The position numbers were made by a program, and so were the translations under genes. A stretch of DNA of 64,000 nucleotides, taken from contig CAVOYR010000007.1 of the NCBI GenBank assembly GCA_963700735.1, positions 1-64,000 of the forward strand. Direction: 5' to 3'. The DNA comes from Anderseniella sp963700735 (GTDB lineage Bacteria > Pseudomonadota > Alphaproteobacteria > Rhizobiales > Aestuariivirgaceae). Position 1 is the stretch's first letter, and each line of letters starts with the position of its first letter. The notes beneath the pieces were generated by a model that saw only the letters and a program-made list of their open reading frames with translations, did no database searches and was not told the DNA's origin. Of the stretch, positions 60,759 through 64,000 are shown piece by piece.

Positions 60759-61234
60759 TGTTGTCCTCCGCTTGGTCGGGATGCCTTGTCGAGCAGCATC
60801 ACCAGTTGGGCCGCCTCCTGCGCGGAAAGCCCGCCCAGCAGGTCGTTGACCCAGCCCTCATGCACCTCTGCCATCTGCCTGAACAGGTTACTGCCCTTGC
60901 GCGTCAGGCGCACCAGCATGGCGCGGCGGTCGCCTTCCACCGGCACCCGCACCACCAGCCCGTCATCTACCAGCCGGTCCACGATGGCGGTGATGTTGCC
61001 ATTGGACACCTTGAGCCAGGACGACAGCTCACTCATCCGCAAGCCTTCCGCGTGATGGTCAAGCGCTGCCAGCACGTCGAACCGGGGCAGCGTGGTATCG
61101 AACGAGGTGCGCAACCGGTCGCGCAGTGCCGCTTCCATCTGCCGTTGCAGTTTCAGCACTCTCAACCATGTCCGCAGCCGCTGCTTGGCCACACTGGGCC
61201 GCGAGACGGGTTCGAGCGATGCAGCCTGTTTCAT
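60755..61234 (-). CDS. MarR-family transcriptional regulator
   Basis: A 159-residue winged-helix regulator. The wHTH core is about residues 50-125: TLPRFDVLAALDHHAEGLRM, ELSSWLKVSNGNITAIVDRL and VDDGLVVRVPVEGDRRAMLV (the wing with the DRR motif). MarR proteins in CoA-dependent aromatic clusters usually repress the operon until the aryl-CoA ester binds. It sits inside the operon, between the SDR (4-base overlap) and the crotonase (4-base overlap), so it is expressed with its probable targets. The binding site is not obvious within this window because the operon's 5' end lies beyond 64000. Confidence 0.93.
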   Translation of the reverse strand: MKQAASLEPVSRPSVAKQRLRTWLRVLKLQRQMEAALRDRLRTSFDTTLPRFDVLAALDHHAEGLRMSELSSWLKVSNGNITAIVDRLVDDGLVVRVPVEGDRRAMLVRLTRKGSNLFRQMAEVHEGWVNDLLGGLSAQEAAQLVMLLDKASRPSGGQQ

Positions 61235-61989
61235 GGCTGGCCTCCATTCATGACCACGGTTTCGCCGTTGACCGACCGCGCCGCGTCGCTGCACAGCCAC
61301 AGCACCGTGCCCGCCACTTCCTCCGCCGTGATGAAGCGGCCCGTGGGAACGTCCTTCAGCAGTTGCTTCGCTGCCTCCTCGCGGCTCATGCCGGTGCGGG
61401 CGGTGATGTTTTCGAGTGTGCGCGCGGTCATCGGCGTGTCGATGTAGCCAGGACACACGGCGTTGACGGTGATCTGCTTCGGGCCAAGCTCCACCGCAAG
61501 CGATCGCACAAGGCCCACGACGCCATGCTTCGACGCACTGTAGGCGGATATGTATCCGCCACCCTGCAATCCGGCGGTGGAAGCGATGGCCACCATGCGG
61601 CCCCCGCCCTTGCCCATGTGGTCGAGGCCGGCCTTGAACGTGTTGAACACGCCGGTGAGGTTGGTGTCGATCATCCGTTGCCATTGCTCACTGTCGAGCC
61701 GGTGGAATGGCTGGCTTTCGGCGATGCCGGCGTTGGCAATCACCAGCGGCACCTGGCCTGCATCGTCAGCCGCGCGGGCGAAGGCTTCGCGCAGGACAGA
61801 CAAGTCCGTTACGTCGGCGACGGTCGGCCGGATATGGGCGTGACGGGCACACACGCCAGCGAGTGCTGCCGCAGTACGCCCGGTGATGGTGACGGTCACC
61901 CCCGCCCCTGCCAGGGCCAGCGCAATGGCTGCGCCAACGCCGCTGCCACCGCCGGTAACCAGCGCATGTTTGCCGGACAGGTCCGTCAT
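61231..61989 (-). CDS. Short-chain dehydrogenase/reductase
   Basis: A 252-residue NAD(P)-dependent SDR of the classical type. HALVTGGGSGVGAAIA is the cofactor motif (TGxxxGxG), VIANAGIAE the NAG motif, MVAIASTAGLQGGGYISAYSASKHG supplies the Ser-Tyr-Lys catalytic set, and NAVCPGYIDTPM follows. It probably acts as a 3-hydroxyacyl-CoA dehydrogenase in the ring-degradation pathway. It overlaps the last codons of the monooxygenase/reductase gene (ATGA) and the MarR gene start. Confidence 0.92.
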   Translation of the reverse strand: MTDLSGKHALVTGGGSGVGAAIALALAGAGVTVTITGRTAAALAGVCARHAHIRPTVADVTDLSVLREAFARAADDAGQVPLVIANAGIAESQPFHRLDSEQWQRMIDTNLTGVFNTFKAGLDHMGKGGGRMVAIASTAGLQGGGYISAYSASKHGVVGLVRSLAVELGPKQITVNAVCPGYIDTPMTARTLENITARTGMSREEAAKQLLKDVPTGRFITAEEVAGTVLWLCSDAARSVNGETVVMNGGQP

Positions 61990-64000
61990 ACCTTGAACTC
62001 CTGCGGCTGTCCGGCACTGCGCTCAGCCAGCCGGTAGGCCTGGTCGCGCCCGGCCTGATAGGGCTTTGGCCAGTCCGTTTGCGGGTCGCCCAGGGCGCTG
62101 GCTGCATGCAGTGTCCAATATGGGTCAGCCAGGTGCGGCCTGCCGATGCAGACGAGATCGGCCCGGCCCGCCATCAGGATCGAGTTCACGTGATCGGCCT
62201 CGTAGATGTTGCCAACGGCCATGGTGGCGATCCCGGCCTCGTTGCGGATCCGGTCCGAGAACGGCGTCTGGAACATGCGGCCATAAACCGGTTCTGCCCG
62301 GGTCGAGGTCTGCCCGGCAGACACGTTGATGATGTCGGCCCCGGCGGCCTTGAAGGCGCGCGCGATCTCCACCGCTTCCTCGGGCGTCACACCCTCATCG
62401 CCCACCCAGTCATTGGCGGAAATGCGCACCGAGAACGGCTTGTCCTCGGGCCAGGCGGCGCGCATAGCGACGAACACTTCCAGCGGATAGCGCAAGCGGT
62501 TTTCCAGCGATCCGCCATATTCGTCGGTTCGCCGGTTGGTGAGCGGTGTAATGAACGACGACAGCAGGTAGCCGTGCGCGCAATGTAGCTCGATCATGTC
62601 AAACCCGGCCCGGTCTGCCATGTGCGTTGCCGCCACGAACGCGTCGCGCACACGGTCCATGTCGGCCCGGGCCATCGGCTTCGGGAGCTGGTTGGCGGGA
62701 GACCACGCAACAGCCGATGCGGCCAGCAGCGGCCAGTTGCCATCGGCCAGCGGGGCATCCATGCCTTCCCAGCCGATGCGGGTTGAACCCTTCGGCCCGG
62801 AATGACCGATCTGGCAGCAGATCTTCGCATCGGTCTCGGCGTGCACAAACCCGGTGATGCGCTTCCATGCTGCTTCATGTTCAGGCGCGTACAGGCCGGT
62901 GCACCCGGGCGTGATGCGGCCATGCGCGCTGACGCAGGTCATCTCGGTGCACACCAGCCCGGCACCCCCCTTGGCCCGCTCGGCGTAGTGCACGAGGTGC
63001 CAGTCGGCCGGGCAGCCATCGACCGCCTTGTACTGCGCCATCGGTGATACGACGATGCGGTTGTGCAGCTGCATGCCGCGCAGGCGATAAGGCGCAAACA
63101 TCGGTGCGCGCACCGGCGCATCCGGGCTGACGCCGGCTTGCGTCTGGAACCACCGCTCGGCCTGTTCCATCCACTGCGGATCGCGCAACCGCAGGTTTTC
63201 ATGGCTGATGCGCTGCGAGCGGGTGAGCAGCGAATAGTTGAACTGCACCGGGTCGAGGTTGAAGTACCGCTCGACCTCCTCGAACCACTCCAGCGAGTTG
63301 CGCGCCGCTGACTGGAGTTTCAGCACTTCCAGCCGCCGGGCATCCTCATACCTGGCAAAGGCAGACGCCATGTCGGGCTCGGTGTGAAGGTACTCTGCCA
63401 GCGCAATGGCGCTTTCCATGGCAAGCTTGGTGCCCGACCCGATGGAGAAGTGCGCACTGGCCGCAGCATCACCGATCAGCACGAGGTTCCGGTGGCTCCA
63501 GCGTTCGCACAGCACGCGCGGAAACCTGATCCAGGCCGACCCGCGCAGGTGCCTTGCATTTCTCATCAACGGGTGACCGTCCAGGTACTTGGCAAAGACG
63601 CGTTCACAGGTTGCGATTGTTTCGTCCTGCGTCATATGCTCGAAGCCGAACCGCTGGAAAGTCTCTTCCGAACACTCGATCAGGAACGTCGCCGTATCAT
63701 CATTGAACTGGTAGGCGTGAACCCACATCCAGCCGTTGTCGGTCTTCTCGAAGATGAAGGTGAAGGCGTCATCGAACTTCTGGTGCGTTCCCAGCCAGAT
63801 GAAACGGCACTTGCGCATGTCGATGTCGGGCTTGAACACATCGGCAAACCGGGTGCGCGCCCTTGAGTTGATGCCGTCCGGCGCCACCACCAGGTCATGG
63901 CTGGACATCAGCGCGTCGATGTCGTCGCGCTCGGCTTCGAACTGCAGCTTGACACCAAGCTCCAGCGCACGTGCCTGCAGGATCTGCAGCAGCTTCATCC
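61986..64000 (-). CDS. Bifunctional aryl-CoA monooxygenase/reductase (2-aminobenzoyl-CoA type), 5' end missing
   Basis: A two-domain flavoenzyme, at least 671 residues seen. The first part is a FAD aromatic hydroxylase: LVVAPDGINSRART (the DG-type motif) and LVLIGDAAASAHFSIGSGTKLAMES (the GD FAD motif). From about residue 300 of the visible part a second, OYE-type FMN domain follows: MFAPYRLRGMQLHNRIVVSPM, ELHCAHGYLLSSFITPLTN, RTDEYGGSLENRLRYPLEV and MAGRADLVCIGRPHLADPYW. This fusion is known from 2-aminobenzoyl-CoA monooxygenase/reductase, which hydroxylates and then reduces the ring; databases also call it salicylyl-CoA 5-hydroxylase/oxidoreductase. The N-terminal 100 or so residues with the GxGxxG motif lie beyond 64000. 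It is the first gene seen of the operon. Confidence 0.92.
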   Translation of the reverse strand, partial: MKLLQILQARALELGVKLQFEAERDDIDALMSSHDLVVAPDGINSRARTRFADVFKPDIDMRKCRFIWLGTHQKFDDAFTFIFEKTDNGWMWVHAYQFNDDTATFLIECSEETFQRFGFEHMTQDETIATCERVFAKYLDGHPLMRNARHLRGSAWIRFPRVLCERWSHRNLVLIGDAAASAHFSIGSGTKLAMESAIALAEYLHTEPDMASAFARYEDARRLEVLKLQSAARNSLEWFEEVERYFNLDPVQFNYSLLTRSQRISHENLRLRDPQWMEQAERWFQTQAGVSPDAPVRAPMFAPYRLRGMQLHNRIVVSPMAQYKAVDGCPADWHLVHYAERAKGGAGLVCTEMTCVSAHGRITPGCTGLYAPEHEAAWKRITGFVHAETDAKICCQIGHSGPKGSTRIGWEGMDAPLADGNWPLLAASAVAWSPANQLPKPMARADMDRVRDAFVAATHMADRAGFDMIELHCAHGYLLSSFITPLTNRRTDEYGGSLENRLRYPLEVFVAMRAAWPEDKPFSVRISANDWVGDEGVTPEEAVEIARAFKAAGADIINVSAGQTSTRAEPVYGRMFQTPFSDRIRNEAGIATMAVGNIYEADHVNSILMAGRADLVCIGRPHLADPYWTLHAASALGDPQTDWPKPYQAGRDQAYRLAERSAGQPQEFKV

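Noticed and set aside
1..64000. tRNA, rRNA, riboswitch, insertion sequence or prophage
   Set aside because: No cloverleaf, rRNA core, known riboswitch, transposase or phage structural motif was noticed on either strand.

Overview
The window reads as a chromosomal segment of a GC-rich alphaproteobacterium, most likely Hyphomicrobiales-like. The grounds are the FixK/FNR-controlled ccoNOQP-ccoGHIS block, the many CoA-dependent aromatic and fatty-acid genes, the Mo-hydroxylase trio and the DUF2189 protein. No tRNA, rRNA, CRISPR array, insertion sequence or phage gene was seen. The 5' end of the last gene lies beyond position 64000.

Layout. 1-5.4 kb: a broken XRE regulator, a 54-residue membrane protein, and a FecR / CHASE2-PAS-GGDEF-EAL pair, followed by a gene-poor gap that carries a duplicated scrap of a phosphatase gene. 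5.4-11.5 kb: one giant RTX-type secreted protein (DUF4347, choice-of-anchor L, cadherin/VCBS-like repeats, calcium-binding nonapeptides) split by one frameshift. 11.5-16.6 kb: small envelope proteins, a phasin-like protein, a frameshifted PPP phosphatase, a DUF2189 membrane protein, two secreted Cys-motif proteins, a solitary frameshifted ectC and a 36-residue SPEP-repeat miniprotein. 16.6-21.9 kb: an operon of a (frameshifted) LpxL-like acyltransferase and two ATP-grasp enzymes, divergent from a ThDP enzyme. 21.9-31.2 kb: D-amino-acid dehydrogenase, RidA, split sulfopyruvate-decarboxylase-like ThDP enzyme, a beta-hydroxyacid dehydrogenase, aldo/keto reductase, thiamine pyrophosphokinase, class V aminotransferase, amidohydrolase and a glutathionyl-hydroquinone reductase-like protein. 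31.3-39.9 kb: CoA ligase, crotonases, thiolase and a FadJ-type enzyme (a beta-oxidation set) plus a DMT transporter and a HisC-like aminotransferase. 40.1-44.5 kb: xanthine-dehydrogenase-family FAD, 2Fe-2S and Mo subunits, a MoaD-like carrier and IPP isomerase. 44.5-53.6 kb: the full cbb3 oxidase and assembly locus with two FNR/FixK boxes. 53.7-64 kb: an aerobic CoA-thioester aromatic pathway, best matched to 2-aminobenzoate (anthranilate): two benzoate-CoA-ligase-type enzymes, an OYE-family reductase, acyl-CoA dehydrogenase, crotonase, MarR regulator, SDR, RidA and a bifunctional 2-aminobenzoyl-CoA monooxygenase/reductase-type protein.

How they work together. The right-hand cluster would activate an aromatic acid to its CoA ester, hydroxylate and reduce the ring without a ring-cleaving dioxygenase, and finish by beta-oxidation. 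The 34-40 kb enzymes could supply later steps. The cbb3 oxidase lets this respire at low oxygen. The 16.6-31 kb region looks like amino-acid-derived chemistry of unknown substrate.

Caution: twelve single-base frame disruptions are visible in nine genes, including housekeeping-type genes such as ccoI. Part of this is probably indel error in the assembly, so the calls typed pseudogene mean 'frame-disrupted in this sequence', not proven loss of function.
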